A DNA stretch of 49,106 nucleotides, taken from the NCBI GenBank assembly GCA_022599915.1, contig JAHZLH010000017.1:1-49106 (forward strand), written 5' to 3'. Position numbers and translations under genes: made by a program. Source of the stretch: Actinomycetes bacterium (lineage in GTDB: Bacteria > Actinomycetota > Actinomycetes > S36-B12 > GCA-2699445). Under the pieces are notes generated by a model, which worked only from the letters and a program-made list of their open reading frames with translations, searched no databases and was not told where the DNA came from. Shown piece by piece: positions 36,397 through 45,619 of this stretch. Numbering within the stretch: position 1 is the stretch's first letter; every line of letters starts with the position of its first letter.

Positions 36397-39099
36397 CTAT
36401 TTACTTGCGGAAGTTTTCTTCGCTGTGGCTTTCTTAGCCGTGGTCTTCTTCGCGCTCGATTTCTTAGCCGCACTCTTCTTCGCGCTCGATTTCTTAGCCG
36501 CACTCTTCTTGCGTGACCGCTTTTTGGCTGGTCCCTTGGCTCGTCGAACCTGCAACAGGTCCGAGGCCCGCTCGATGGTGATCTCCTCGGGATTTTCGTC
36601 CTTAGGAATGGTCGCGTTGTATTCGCCATCGGTCACGTACGGACCGAAACGGCCCTCCTTGACCACCACTTTGTTTCCCGACACCGGATCGGTGCCGAGA
36701 TCGCGTCCGGGAGAACTCGCGCGTTGACCGCGGCGCCGCGGCGGCTCCGCCAGTATCCGCAACGCCTCTTCCAGGGTCAGCGTGAAAAGTTGTGATTCCT
36801 CGGTGAGCGACCGGCTCTCTTTACCTTTGGAAATGTAGGGGCCGTAACGACCGTTGCGAGCGATGATCGGTTCCGCCTGCTCAGTATCAGCGGGATCGAA
36901 TCCGATCTCCCGCGGCAAAGTGAGCAACTGCACCGCTTGATCCAAGGTGACCGTGTCCAAGGCCATGTCCTTGAACAAGGAAGCGGTGCGCGGCTTCTGC
37001 TTACCGGCGTCCTCAGGTAGCACTTCGGTGACGTATGGGCCGAAGCGGCCGGACTTGGCGACGACTAGCAGTCCGGTGTCCGGGTGATTGCCAAGTTCCC
37101 GGTCACCACGGGGTTGGGCGTAGATCTCCTCGACTGCTGCAGCGGTGAGTTCATCTGGCGCCATCCCTTCGGGAATATTGGCCCGATCGTCCTCGTCCCG
37201 CTGCAGGTAGGGTCCATATTTGCCCACTCGCAGCACCGCGTCACTGCCATCGATCGCAAACGTGGACAGCGCGCGGGCATCAATATCTCCCACCTTGTCG
37301 ATGAGCGGCCGCAACCCATCAAAGCCAATACCGGCATCACCCCGATAGAACCGCTCCAGCGCTGCCAGCCGGGAATCGTCACCGTTGGCGACTGCGTCCA
37401 GCGCCTCTTCCATCCGAGCGGTGAAGTTGTAGTCCACAAGATCGGCAAAGTGGTTCTCCAACAGCCGGATCACGGTCATGCCTAGGAAAGAGGGCACAAG
37501 CGCGGTACCGCGCTTCGCCACATACTCCCGATCAATGATCGTGCTGATGATGGACGCAAACGTCGATGGCCGACCAATGCCCATCTCCTCGAGTGCTTTG
37601 ATCAACGATGCTTCGGTGTAGCGAGCAGGTGGAGAGGTGCGATGGACTTCCGCGGCCAAACTGGCCGGATTCACCTGATCCCCGGTTTGCAGCATTGGTA
37701 GCTTGTTGGACTTCTTGCGGTCATCGTCACCGTCAGGATCGGCGTAGGCGGCCAAGAAACCAGGAGAGACGATCACCGTTCCAGATGCCGAGAACTCAAT
37801 GGCACGCCCATCCGCACTTTCAACCGCCAGTTTGACCGTAGTGGTCGCAATCTTGGCGTCCACCATCTGCGAAGCGACCGTGCGCTGCCAGATTAGTTCA
37901 TACAGCGCGAACTCATCCCGACTGACTGAACCAGAGACCTCGCCAGGAGTGCGGAAGTTATCGCCCGAGGGCCTAATCGCCTCGTGTGCTTCCTGAGCGT
38001 TCTTCACCTTGCGGTCGTAGGTGCGGGGCTTGTCCGGCACGCTGTCAGCGCCGTACAACTGTTTGGCCTGCCTACGAGCTGCCGAGAGAGCTTGGGAGGA
38101 CAGCGAGGTGGAGTCGGTGCGCATATAGGTGATATAGCCACCCTCGTAGAGCCGTTGCGCCACATCCATGACTCGCTTGGCGGTCCATCGCAGCCGACGA
38201 CCTCCCTCTTGCTGCAACGTGGAAGTCATAAAGGGGGCACCGGGACGGCGAGTTCCTGGCCGCTGGTCAACCGCGGAAATCGCAAAGTCGCGTCCAGCCA
38301 AGTCGGCCACCAACTGTTCGCTGGCGGCGGCATCGAGCACCAGCACCTTCTTGTTGGTCAGCTGGCCGTTGTCATCGAAATCCTTACCGCTGGCAATACG
38401 CTGCCCATCGACTGAGTACAGCCGAGCGGCAAACGAACCGGGCAGGAACTCACCTTTGATATCGGCGTACTCAGCCGCTACGAAAGCGATCCGCTCTCGT
38501 TCTCGCTGCACGACGAGCCGCAGCGCCACGGACTGCACTCGGCCAGCGGATAGCCCGGGGGCCACCCGACGCCACAGCACTGGCGAGACTTCATAGCCAT
38601 AGAGTCGATCAACGATCCGCCGGGTCTCCTGGGCATCAACCAAGTTGGTGTTAAGTTCTCGAGTATCCGCGGCCGCGGCTTGGATCGCTTCCTCAGTGAT
38701 CTCGTTGAAGACCATGCGGCGATACGGAATTTTGGGCTTCAGTACCTCGATGAGATGCCAAGCGATCGCTTCGCCTTCGCGGTCTTCATCAGTCGCAAGC
38801 AGAAGTTCGTCGACCTCAGCCATGGCTTGTTTGAGCTCACGGACTCGGTCCTTCTTGTCGCTACTCACTACGTAGAGTGGTGCGAACTCGTTCTCGATAT
38901 CAACGCCAGTCTTGGCCCAGTCAGTGCCCTTGTACTTCGCCGGCACGTCAGCAGCCCGCTGCGGCAAATCTCGAATGTGACCAACGGAAGATTTCACGGT
39001 GTAGCCGCGGCCCAAATAGTTCTGGATAGTCCGTGCTTTCGCCGGCGACTCCACGATCACCAAACGGCGCACACCGGAATCGGTGCCTGGTGTTGTCAC
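36397..39099 (-). CDS. topA: DNA topoisomerase I
   Basis: A 900-aa type IA topoisomerase relaxing negative supercoils. The Toprim domain opens with LVIVESPAKARTI and holds DEDREGEAI; the active-site Tyr325 lies in YITYMRTDST. The C-terminal part has several repeats around the motif FGPYVT/YGPYIS, as in actinobacterial enzymes that lack zinc fingers. The last 50 residues form a Lys/Ala/Ser-rich tail of histone-like type. The GTG at 39099 is chosen since GGAAGG lies eight bases before it and the family start falls there; a longer frame to 39216 is not supported. A perfect 30-bp tandem duplication lies in the tail-coding part. Confidence 0.95.
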   Translation of the reverse strand: MTTPGTDSGVRRLVIVESPAKARTIQNYLGRGYTVKSSVGHIRDLPQRAADVPAKYKGTDWAKTGVDIENEFAPLYVVSSDKKDRVRELKQAMAEVDELLLATDEDREGEAIAWHLIEVLKPKIPYRRMVFNEITEEAIQAAAADTRELNTNLVDAQETRRIVDRLYGYEVSPVLWRRVAPGLSAGRVQSVALRLVVQRERERIAFVAAEYADIKGEFLPGSFAARLYSVDGQRIASGKDFDDNGQLTNKKVLVLDAAASEQLVADLAGRDFAISAVDQRPGTRRPGAPFMTSTLQQEGGRRLRWTAKRVMDVAQRLYEGGYITYMRTDSTSLSSQALSAARRQAKQLYGADSVPDKPRTYDRKVKNAQEAHEAIRPSGDNFRTPGEVSGSVSRDEFALYELIWQRTVASQMVDAKIATTTVKLAVESADGRAIEFSASGTVIVSPGFLAAYADPDGDDDRKKSNKLPMLQTGDQVNPASLAAEVHRTSPPARYTEASLIKALEEMGIGRPSTFASIISTIIDREYVAKRGTALVPSFLGMTVIRLLENHFADLVDYNFTARMEEALDAVANGDDSRLAALERFYRGDAGIGFDGLRPLIDKVGDIDARALSTFAIDGSDAVLRVGKYGPYLQRDEDDRANIPEGMAPDELTAAAVEEIYAQPRGDRELGNHPDTGLLVVAKSGRFGPYVTEVLPEDAGKQKPRTASLFKDMALDTVTLDQAVQLLTLPREIGFDPADTEQAEPIIARNGRYGPYISKGKESRSLTEESQLFTLTLEEALRILAEPPRRRGQRASSPGRDLGTDPVSGNKVVVKEGRFGPYVTDGEYNATIPKDENPEEITIERASDLLQVRRAKGPAKKRSRKKSAAKKSSAKKSAAKKSSAKKTTAKKATAKKTSASK
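36451..36510. repeat. Perfect 30-bp tandem duplication in the topA tail
   Basis: Bases 36451-36480 and 36481-36510 are identical. Each unit encodes ten residues of the Ala/Lys/Ser tail, and a partly diverged third copy lies at 36421-36450. The array is in frame, so copy number can change without disrupting topA. Replication slippage is the likely source. Confidence 0.9.
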
Positions 39100-39171
39100 T
39101 GCTGCTGCCTTCCGGAAGGTACTGGCCGTGGTCCGCAGTCTGCGGCCTGAACCACCCCTATTGTCAAGGTC

Positions 39172-39196
39172 TACCACCGCTTTCACAGCAGTGGTA
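39172..39196. promoter_or_regulatory. Inverted repeat in the topA 5' region
   Basis: TACCACCGCT and AGCAGTGGTA form 10-base arms around TTCAC (one G-U pair when read on the minus strand). The centre is about 85 bases upstream of the topA start. It could be an operator or a leader hairpin; no regulator is identified. Confidence 0.35.
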
Positions 39197-39238
39197 TCCC
39201 GCCAGCATGGTGCCACGACCAGACTATTGACGCATGAG

Positions 39239-39273
39239 TCGGCCCCCGAAATCGCACGGATTCCGGGGGCCGA
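39239..39273. terminator. Terminator hairpin after hppA
   Basis: TCGGCCCCCG and CGGGGGCCGA form a 10-bp stem, continued inside by AATC/GATT after one mismatch, with a five-base loop. It lies about 50 bases beyond the hppA stop and about 140 bases before the topA start on the same strand, so it separates the two units. A second small hairpin, GACAACG/CGTTGTC, overlaps the hppA stop at 39304-39321. Confidence 0.7.
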
Positions 39274-39319
39274 GGCTCGTTGACGTCAGCTCAAACTGAC
39301 GCCGACAACGTCACCGTTG

Positions 39320-41683
39320 TCAGCTCTTGCTGACATCCACGACGTCGTTGTCGTTGTTGTCCTCGTCAGCATCGCTCACGGCGATGGGACGAGACTTGCT
39401 GATGACCACGGCGACAACCACGATGGCAACAGCAACGCCGGCGATCGACCAGCGCAGCACATCGTTACCTTCCAAGGTCAGCGACACGACCGCAGGAGCA
39501 ACCAGCAGCGCGACCAGGTTCATCACCTTGATCAGCGGGTTGATCGCTGGGCCAGCGGTGTCCTTGAACGGATCACCAACGGTGTCACCAATAACAGTGG
39601 CCTCGTGGGCCTCAGAGCCCTTGCCACCGAAGTGACCGTCCTCGACGTACTTCTTGGAGTTGTCCCAAGCGCCACCCGAGTTGGACAGGAAGACCGCCAT
39701 CAAGGTACCGGTGGCGATGGTGCCGGCCAGGTAGGCACCGAGGGCACCCACGCCTAGACCGAAACCAACAGCAATCGGAGTAAGCACAGCCAGCAGCCCT
39801 GGAGTGATCAACTCACGCAGCGAATCGCGGGTCACAATATCGACGACCTTGGCATATTCCGGCTTCGAGGTGCCTTCCATGATCCCCGGGTCATCGCGGA
39901 ACTGGCGACGAACCTCGAAGATCACCGCGCCAGCCGCGCGGGAGACCGCGTTGATGGCTAGACCGGAGAAGAGGAACACTACGGAAGCACCAATGATGAG
40001 GCCGACCAGGTTGGAGGGATTGGCGATGTTGAGTACACCCAGGTACTGAATGGCATCTTGCTCGCCAACGCTGGCGGCCACATCAGCCGCCGACGCGAAG
40101 ATCTCCTGGGTTGCCCCCAGCACCGCATCCCGGAAGGCGCCAAACAACGCCGTAGCTGCAAGTACCGCAGTGGCGATGGCAATGCCCTTGGTGATGGCTT
40201 TGGTCGAGTTACCAACGGCGTCCAGGCTGGTCAGGATGGCAGCACCCTCACCCTCAACGTCACCGGACATCTCAGCGATGCCCTGCGCGTTGTCGGATAC
40301 CGGACCGAAGGTGTCCATCGAAACGATGACGCCAACGGTCGTTAATAGACCCGTACCGGCCAGCGCGATCGCGAACAGCGACAGCAGAACTGAGCCACCA
40401 CCAAGCAGGAAGGCTCCGTAGACCGCACCCGAGATGAGCAGTGCGGTGTAGACCGCTGACTCCAGACCAAGGGAAATACCGGACAGGATGACCGTTGCCG
40501 GGCCAGTGAGCGAGGTCTTGGCGACATCGTCAACCGGGCGACGGTCAGTCTCGGTGAAGTAGGCGGTCAACTGCTGAATCGCAGCGGCCAGCACGATACC
40601 GATCAGCACAGCGGCGATAGCAAGCACACGTGGGTTAAAGGTTTCCACCGACAGCAGACCCAGGTTCTCGGTCACTAGGCCCTTGATCTCAGTGAGCCGC
40701 TCTGGCAGCAACCAGAAGGTGGCGGCCACCACGAGCACGGCCGACACAATCGCGGAGATAAAGAAGCCGCGGTTGATGGCTTGCATGCCGGAGCGATCAC
40801 TGGCTCGCGGCGAAACCGCGAAGATACCAATCACCGCGGTAATCACACCGATGGCCGGAACAACCAGCGGGTAAACCAAACCGAGTTCACCGAAAGCGGC
40901 CTTACCCAAGATGAGTGCGGCGACCAAGGTCACCGCGTAGGACTCGAACAGGTCAGCAGCCATACCGGCGCAGTCGCCGACGTTGTCACCGACGTTGTCA
41001 GCGATGGTGGCCGCGTTACGCGGATCATCCTCGGGGATGCCTTGCTCGACCTTGCCGACCAGGTCCGCACCGACATCAGCAGCCTTGGTGAAGATACCGC
41101 CACCCACTCGCATGAACATGGCGAGTAGCGCAGCGCCGAAGCCGAAGCCCTCAAGAACCTTGGGCGCTTCGCTCTGGTAGACCAGCACCACGATGGCGGC
41201 GCCGAGCAGACCCAGTCCAACAGTGAACATGCCAGCAACACCACCGGTGCGGAAGGCAATGCGCATGGCGCCTTGCTCGTTCTCCTCACGGGCAGCAGCG
41301 GCGACGCGAACGTTGCCGCGCACAGCGAGCCACATTCCCATGTATCCGGTTAAGCCGGAGAAAACGGCACCAACGAGGAAGAAGATGCTTCGTCCGATCT
41401 TCTCCGAGTCAGTCTCTGCCGGGAGCAGGAATAGTACGAAGAAGACCACCACGGCGAAGATAGCCAGGGTCTTGAACTGGCGGCTGAGGAAGGCAGAAGC
41501 GCCTTCCTGCACTGCTCCAGCAATGCTCTTCATATTGGGTGTGCCTTCGTCCGCGGCCAGCACCTCCCGAACCAATAGCCCCGCTACACCCAGAGCCAGC
41601 GCGGCAACAACCGCGACAGCAGAGATGATGGCGATACTGGTTCCGGAAAGCTCGACCACGCCGAGAGCGGCAAGGTTTTGCAC
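39320..41683 (-). CDS. hppA: Membrane-bound proton-translocating pyrophosphatase
   Basis: A 787-aa membrane enzyme with about sixteen spans that couples pyrophosphate hydrolysis to ion pumping. Catalytic segments are EDDPRNAATIADNVGDNVGDCAG (given in two parts: EDDPRNAATIA, then DNVGDNVGDCAG near residue 230) and a second acidic cluster near the C-terminus (DTVGDPFKDTAGPA). Residue Lys495 in GNSTKA marks the potassium-independent, proton-pumping class. The start is the GTG at 41683, because AGAGGAG stands nine bases before it; the TTG at 41692 would touch that site. A terminator follows the gene. Confidence 0.94.
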   Translation of the reverse strand: MQNLAALGVVELSGTSIAIISAVAVVAALALGVAGLLVREVLAADEGTPNMKSIAGAVQEGASAFLSRQFKTLAIFAVVVFFVLFLLPAETDSEKIGRSIFFLVGAVFSGLTGYMGMWLAVRGNVRVAAAAREENEQGAMRIAFRTGGVAGMFTVGLGLLGAAIVVLVYQSEAPKVLEGFGFGAALLAMFMRVGGGIFTKAADVGADLVGKVEQGIPEDDPRNAATIADNVGDNVGDCAGMAADLFESYAVTLVAALILGKAAFGELGLVYPLVVPAIGVITAVIGIFAVSPRASDRSGMQAINRGFFISAIVSAVLVVAATFWLLPERLTEIKGLVTENLGLLSVETFNPRVLAIAAVLIGIVLAAAIQQLTAYFTETDRRPVDDVAKTSLTGPATVILSGISLGLESAVYTALLISGAVYGAFLLGGGSVLLSLFAIALAGTGLLTTVGVIVSMDTFGPVSDNAQGIAEMSGDVEGEGAAILTSLDAVGNSTKAITKGIAIATAVLAATALFGAFRDAVLGATQEIFASAADVAASVGEQDAIQYLGVLNIANPSNLVGLIIGASVVFLFSGLAINAVSRAAGAVIFEVRRQFRDDPGIMEGTSKPEYAKVVDIVTRDSLRELITPGLLAVLTPIAVGFGLGVGALGAYLAGTIATGTLMAVFLSNSGGAWDNSKKYVEDGHFGGKGSEAHEATVIGDTVGDPFKDTAGPAINPLIKVMNLVALLVAPAVVSLTLEGNDVLRWSIAGVAVAIVVVAVVISKSRPIAVSDADEDNNDNDVVDVSKS

Positions 41684-41899
41684 GGAATTCAACTCCTCTT
41701 TCGATGCGCTGCCCGGTGACGAGACCGCGCCTGGTGATTGTGCGATGGATCCCCATGTTGACCTCGATCTACACCCACCCCATGGGTAGAAAGGCGATCC
41801 GGCGCAAAGTTTACGGGACGAATCCGAGTGCCCCTACCACGGGTCCCGTTGCAGCCCAGACGACTGCTGCTGTGTGGTTACGGGGCTCCTGATCGTCAA

Positions 41900-42283
41900 C
41901 TAGTTGATTAATGGCCAACTCAATCGGACGGTCTGAATTCCGGAACCATCCTGAGCGATTTCGCTGTCAGGTGCGAGGGCTTGAATGAGCTGAAGTGACA
42001 AGCCCATCTCGTCTTGGTCCGCCACTGCGGCACCGGTCAGATCATCCGCCACTGACACCGAAAATCGGTCGGCGCTATCGGTCATGACGACTGTGATCTC
42101 ACCAGCAAGATCCGCCTGTTCCGCGCGATGCACCGAAAGCGCCACCGCCTCACCTACGGCCAGTCGCACATCGTCTAGTTGATCGTCCGCCATTCCGGCT
42201 CGACGAGCTGCGGTACTAGCCACCAGCCGCGCGGTGCGTGCCTGATCAGCGGCGGCTGGGACTCGCAGCATTGCCTGCGACAT
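41900..42283 (-). CDS. Anti-sigma-factor-like ATPase-domain protein (BldG partner)
   Basis: A 127-aa protein with the compact GHKL fold of SpoIIAB/RsbW: an N-terminal strand, the helix DDVRLAVGEAV, then strands around FSVSVADDLTGA. The N-box usually reads E-A-x-x-N; here the Asn position is Leu (EAVALSV), and the G1 box is weak, so ATP binding or kinase activity is doubtful. It overlaps the STAS gene by one base (TGATG), implying coupled expression. In Streptomyces coelicolor the corresponding gene next to bldG encodes an anti-sigma-like protein that binds BldG. Confidence 0.82.
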   Translation of the reverse strand: MSQAMLRVPAAADQARTARLVASTAARRAGMADDQLDDVRLAVGEAVALSVHRAEQADLAGEITVVMTDSADRFSVSVADDLTGAAVADQDEMGLSLQLIQALAPDSEIAQDGSGIQTVRLSWPLIN

Positions 42284-42618
42284 CAGTCAGCTACTCCGTC
42301 GGGCAGCGTTGGACTGAGCGACATTGCCTGGTCGAGCCCGGTGATGGTGAACACCTTGCTGATCTTGTCATCGGCGGCGACAACTCGCAGCCCACCGCCG
42401 GCTTCCTTCGCCCATTTAAGAGCCTTCACCAGAACGCTGAGCCCCGTCGAATCCAGAAACCCCAAGCCGCGAAGGTCCACCACCACGTCGTGCTGGCCAT
42501 TAGAGATCATCTCGCCCAGAGCAAGTTCCAGATCGGTGGCGGTGTGCACATCGAGTTCCCCGGTCACCGAGACAACCGTTGTTGATCCTGACTGTCTCGT
42601 CGTGATTCCCAGATCCAC
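42283..42618 (-). CDS. bldG: STAS anti-anti-sigma factor, BldG-like
   Basis: A 111-aa SpoIIAA/RsbV-type protein. It has the strand pattern VVSVTGELDVHTA, then VVVDLRGLGFLDSTGLSVLV with Ser57 at the phosphorylation site. The site number matches BldG of Streptomyces coelicolor, as I recall it. The gene order helicase - bldG - anti-sigma - hppA - topA also matches that genome. BldG controls development and antibiotic production there; in a possibly non-filamentous host its role may be stress signalling. The stop overlaps the next start. The partner sigma factor is not in the window. Confidence 0.88.
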   Translation of the reverse strand: MDLGITTRQSGSTTVVSVTGELDVHTATDLELALGEMISNGQHDVVVDLRGLGFLDSTGLSVLVKALKWAKEAGGGLRVVAADDKISKVFTITGLDQAMSLSPTLPDGVAD

Positions 42619-43069
42619 GTCGCCTCCTGTGGCCGTTGGGTGTCGGACCTCACTGACACTCTGGTCCGTAATGGATTTACTTCATCATCTTGTACGTATG
42701 CATTTGTGCGACGGCGGCTCGGCACGGGGGTTACCCGTCACCACTTCCCCGCAGTCAGGTGCCACGATATCCCGAACCGCAGGGCTCCGGGCCGATCCTG
42801 CCCGAGATCTTGTGGCAAATGCTGCCGAGGCAGGCCAAGATGCCCCGGGAGCAAACGTCAGGCTCCCAGGAACCACAGGGCAACGTCCGAATCATCGCCC
42901 AGTCCCTGGCGCCGCTGGGGCTTGGCCGAGCTTCGAGCCCAGCTCGGGCCGCCGACATGGCACAGCTAGCCGAGAATGCTGTCATATGCACAACCAGTTG
43001 GTTGTCGGAAAAAAGAGATCGGCATAGGAACCGGCAGCGATCACTCGCGAATAGGGCAGGTAGCAGGGA
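42619..43069. other. Divergent intergenic region bldG/helicase, no gene seen
   Basis: This 451-base gap has no frame with convincing composition. It contains two GC-rich hairpins: GGGAGC/GCTCCC at 42847-42867 and a nine-pair stem with one bulge (GGCCGAGCT with AGCTCGGGCC) at 42924-42950. Promoters of bldG and of the helicase gene should lie here. Related genomes may carry a cold-shock gene in this part, which is absent. Confidence 0.5.
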
Positions 43070-45355
43070 ATGAGTGGCGAACGACTGACAACTCCGTCAG
43101 TTCGGAATAACTCAGCGGCAGTGTCGGCTGCTGAGCTCATCGCCGCCGCAGATCAGGCCGTCGGCGGTGCACTGAGCGCGGTGGAGATTCCGGCCAATCG
43201 TGGTGCAACTGCAAACTGGCCCGACTGGGTGGATCCAACGCTGGTAACCGCATTGCAGCATCGTGGGATCAAGCAGCCCTGGCAACATCAGATTGCGGCG
43301 GCCGACCTTGCTCATGCCGGACGCAACGTGGTCATAGCGACTGGAACGGCGAGTGGAAAATCGCTGGCGTACTGGCTACCAGTGCTCACTGCTGTGAACA
43401 ACGGGCGCGGGACTGCCCTGTATTGCGCCCCGACCAAGGCGCTGGCCCAGGATCAGCTAGCTCGCCTGCTGAATCTTGACCTGCCCGGAGTCACTGCCGC
43501 CTGCTACGACGGTGACACCCCCAAGGATGTGCGCCCCTGGATACGACGCAAGGGAAACTACCTGCTGACTAACCCTGACATGCTGCACCGCAGCATCCTT
43601 CCCGATCATCAGCGTTGGACGTCGTTCTTACGGCGGCTGCGCTATGTGATTCTGGACGAGGGGCACACCTATCGGGGCGTTTTTGGATCCCATATGGCTG
43701 CCATCATGCGTCGATTGCATCGCCTGGCGAAGGCTGCCGGTGCCGAACCTACTTTTATTGTTACCAGCGCTACCTTGGCCCAGCCGCAAGAAAGCGCCGC
43801 CACACTTATCGGCCAACCAGTGACAGCGATTACTGATGACACCTCCGCCCGCGGAGCCACTACCGTCTTGATCGCCGATCCATCACCCGAGGAGGGTGGC
43901 GCCTTTGGCGCCGTGGCCGAGACGCTAGCGGCCTGGACAAGTGCCGGGGTCAGTTCGCTCGGCTTCATCCGCTCCCGCGCTGGCGCGGAGTCGATGGCGA
44001 CCGCGGTGGCTGATCGGCTACCTGCGCCGGAGGATGCGGCAGCGGTGGCTCCCTACCGCGGTGGACTGCTGCCTGAGGAGCGACGCGAGATCGAATCCCG
44101 ACTGCGCGACGGTCGACTTCGGTGCGTGGCCACCACTAGTGCATTGGAACTGGGTGTCGATATCTCAGGGCTCGACGCGGTAGCACTGTGTGGCTGGCCT
44201 GGCAGAAGATCCTCATTCCTGCAACAAGTTGGGCGAGCAGGTCGCGAGGGGAAGGCAGCCGTGGCAGTTCTCGCGGCACAGCAAGATCCACTGGATCAGT
44301 TCTATGCCCGACACCCCAAGCAGATTCTCGCCGACGGGGTAGAAGCAGCGGTTTTTGATCCAGCGAACCCCTACGTGCTCATCCCGCATCTCGCGGCAGC
44401 GGTCGCCGAACAGCCAATGACTTCTGCCGAGGCCGAAGCCGTGTTTGGCCCCGCCGCCGCTGATGCGCTGCTGGCACTAGCCGGTAAGCGACTCATTCGC
44501 CAACGGGGGGAGCGGTGGTTCTGGGTGGATCGGTCACGAGCCAGCGATCTCGCCGACCTACGCAGTTCCGGCGCCTCGGTCACGGTGATTGAAGCGGATA
44601 CCGCCCGAGTTCTAGGGACGGTGGATCGGGCGGCTGCCCCGGCGCAGGTTCACCCGGGTGCGGTGTACGTGCACTTGGGAGTTGTGCACCTCATTGAATC
44701 TTTGGATCTGGAGCAGGGTGTAGCTGTGGCCCACCGGGAAAACCCCGGATACACAACAGTGGCGCAATCGGTCAGCGACCTGCAGATTCTCGCTACCGCC
44801 GAAAGCCGACCATCCGGGGCCGGCACCATGCACTTTGGCGACGTTGAGGTGGGCAGTCAGGTGGTGTCGTTCCTACGGCGACGGGCCGGAACCGGCGAAA
44901 TACTCGGCTCGGAGCCACTGGACCTACCCAGGCAGCAGCTTCGTACTCGGGCGGTGTGGTGGCAGCTACCCGATCCGGATTTGTTGAACGTGGACCCGCA
45001 GCGCATCCCCGGTGCTGCTCACGCGGCAGAGCACGCAGCGATTGGCATCCTGCCGGCGCTAGCTACTTGTGACCGCTGGGACATTGGCGGCCTGTCTACC
45101 GAAAGGCATCCTGATACGGGACAACTCAGTATCTTCATCTACGACGGCCACCCCGGTGGTGCCGGATTTGCTCGACGTGGATTCGAGGAGGCCTACCGCT
45201 GGCTGGGGGCAACCCGCGACGTGGTCTCGGCTTGCTCCTGTCGCGATGGCTGTCCTGGCTGCGTGCAATCACCCAAATGCGGCAACGGCAATGAGCCCCT
45301 CGACAAGGCCGGAGCGATAGCGCTGCTGCAACTACTGCGACCCACAGCACCCTGA
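43070..45355 (+). CDS. DEAD/DEAH-box helicase with C-terminal DUF1998/zinc region (MrfA/YprA-like)
   Basis: A 761-aa superfamily-2 helicase. Walker A is ATGTASGKS with Lys97. The Walker B box is LDEGH in place of the common DEAH/DEVH. The motif SAT follows, and the HelC domain holds LELGVDISGLDAV and QQVGRAGREG. The DUF1998 part ends with a cysteine cluster, CSCRDGCPGCVQSPKC, of five cysteines. B. subtilis MrfA, with this plan, repairs mitomycin-type DNA damage. In actinobacteria the gene regularly stands by the tad locus and topA. The ATG at 43070 has GCAGGGA upstream. Same-strand neighbours are far enough for independent transcription. Confidence 0.92.
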   Translation: MSGERLTTPSVRNNSAAVSAAELIAAADQAVGGALSAVEIPANRGATANWPDWVDPTLVTALQHRGIKQPWQHQIAAADLAHAGRNVVIATGTASGKSLAYWLPVLTAVNNGRGTALYCAPTKALAQDQLARLLNLDLPGVTAACYDGDTPKDVRPWIRRKGNYLLTNPDMLHRSILPDHQRWTSFLRRLRYVILDEGHTYRGVFGSHMAAIMRRLHRLAKAAGAEPTFIVTSATLAQPQESAATLIGQPVTAITDDTSARGATTVLIADPSPEEGGAFGAVAETLAAWTSAGVSSLGFIRSRAGAESMATAVADRLPAPEDAAAVAPYRGGLLPEERREIESRLRDGRLRCVATTSALELGVDISGLDAVALCGWPGRRSSFLQQVGRAGREGKAAVAVLAAQQDPLDQFYARHPKQILADGVEAAVFDPANPYVLIPHLAAAVAEQPMTSAEAEAVFGPAAADALLALAGKRLIRQRGERWFWVDRSRASDLADLRSSGASVTVIEADTARVLGTVDRAAAPAQVHPGAVYVHLGVVHLIESLDLEQGVAVAHRENPGYTTVAQSVSDLQILATAESRPSGAGTMHFGDVEVGSQVVSFLRRRAGTGEILGSEPLDLPRQQLRTRAVWWQLPDPDLLNVDPQRIPGAAHAAEHAAIGILPALATCDRWDIGGLSTERHPDTGQLSIFIYDGHPGGAGFARRGFEEAYRWLGATRDVVSACSCRDGCPGCVQSPKCGNGNEPLDKAGAIALLQLLRPTAP

Positions 45356-45619
45356 ACTCACCAGGTCGCCTACCCACTGGGCTCGGCAACCTGCCGCACC
45401 ACGGCACACCAGATCCTGCGGGGAAATAGGTTTGCTCCCCGAAAAAGCGGGTAGCCCTGCTGCAGTCACTTCGCTCTAGGCGACTGAAACGACAGTGGCG
45501 ATATCGAAAACTGAACGATGTAACGGCAGGTCAACGATGTCAGTGGGTTGGGCTTCTGGTCCGAACCGTGGGCGGCGGTGATCTTGCTGACATGGCGTAG
45601 CAAGACTGAGGAGCATCCC

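Noticed and set aside
39100-39125. SRP-RNA-like core (TCCGGAAGG) upstream of topA
   Set aside because: It is a short palindrome that provides the topA ribosome-binding site; the rest of the SRP RNA pattern is absent.
42179-43027. A 282-aa plus-strand frame over bldG and the intergenic gap
   Set aside because: It lies antisense to the well-supported STAS and anti-sigma genes and shows no domain; the gap part has no coding signal.
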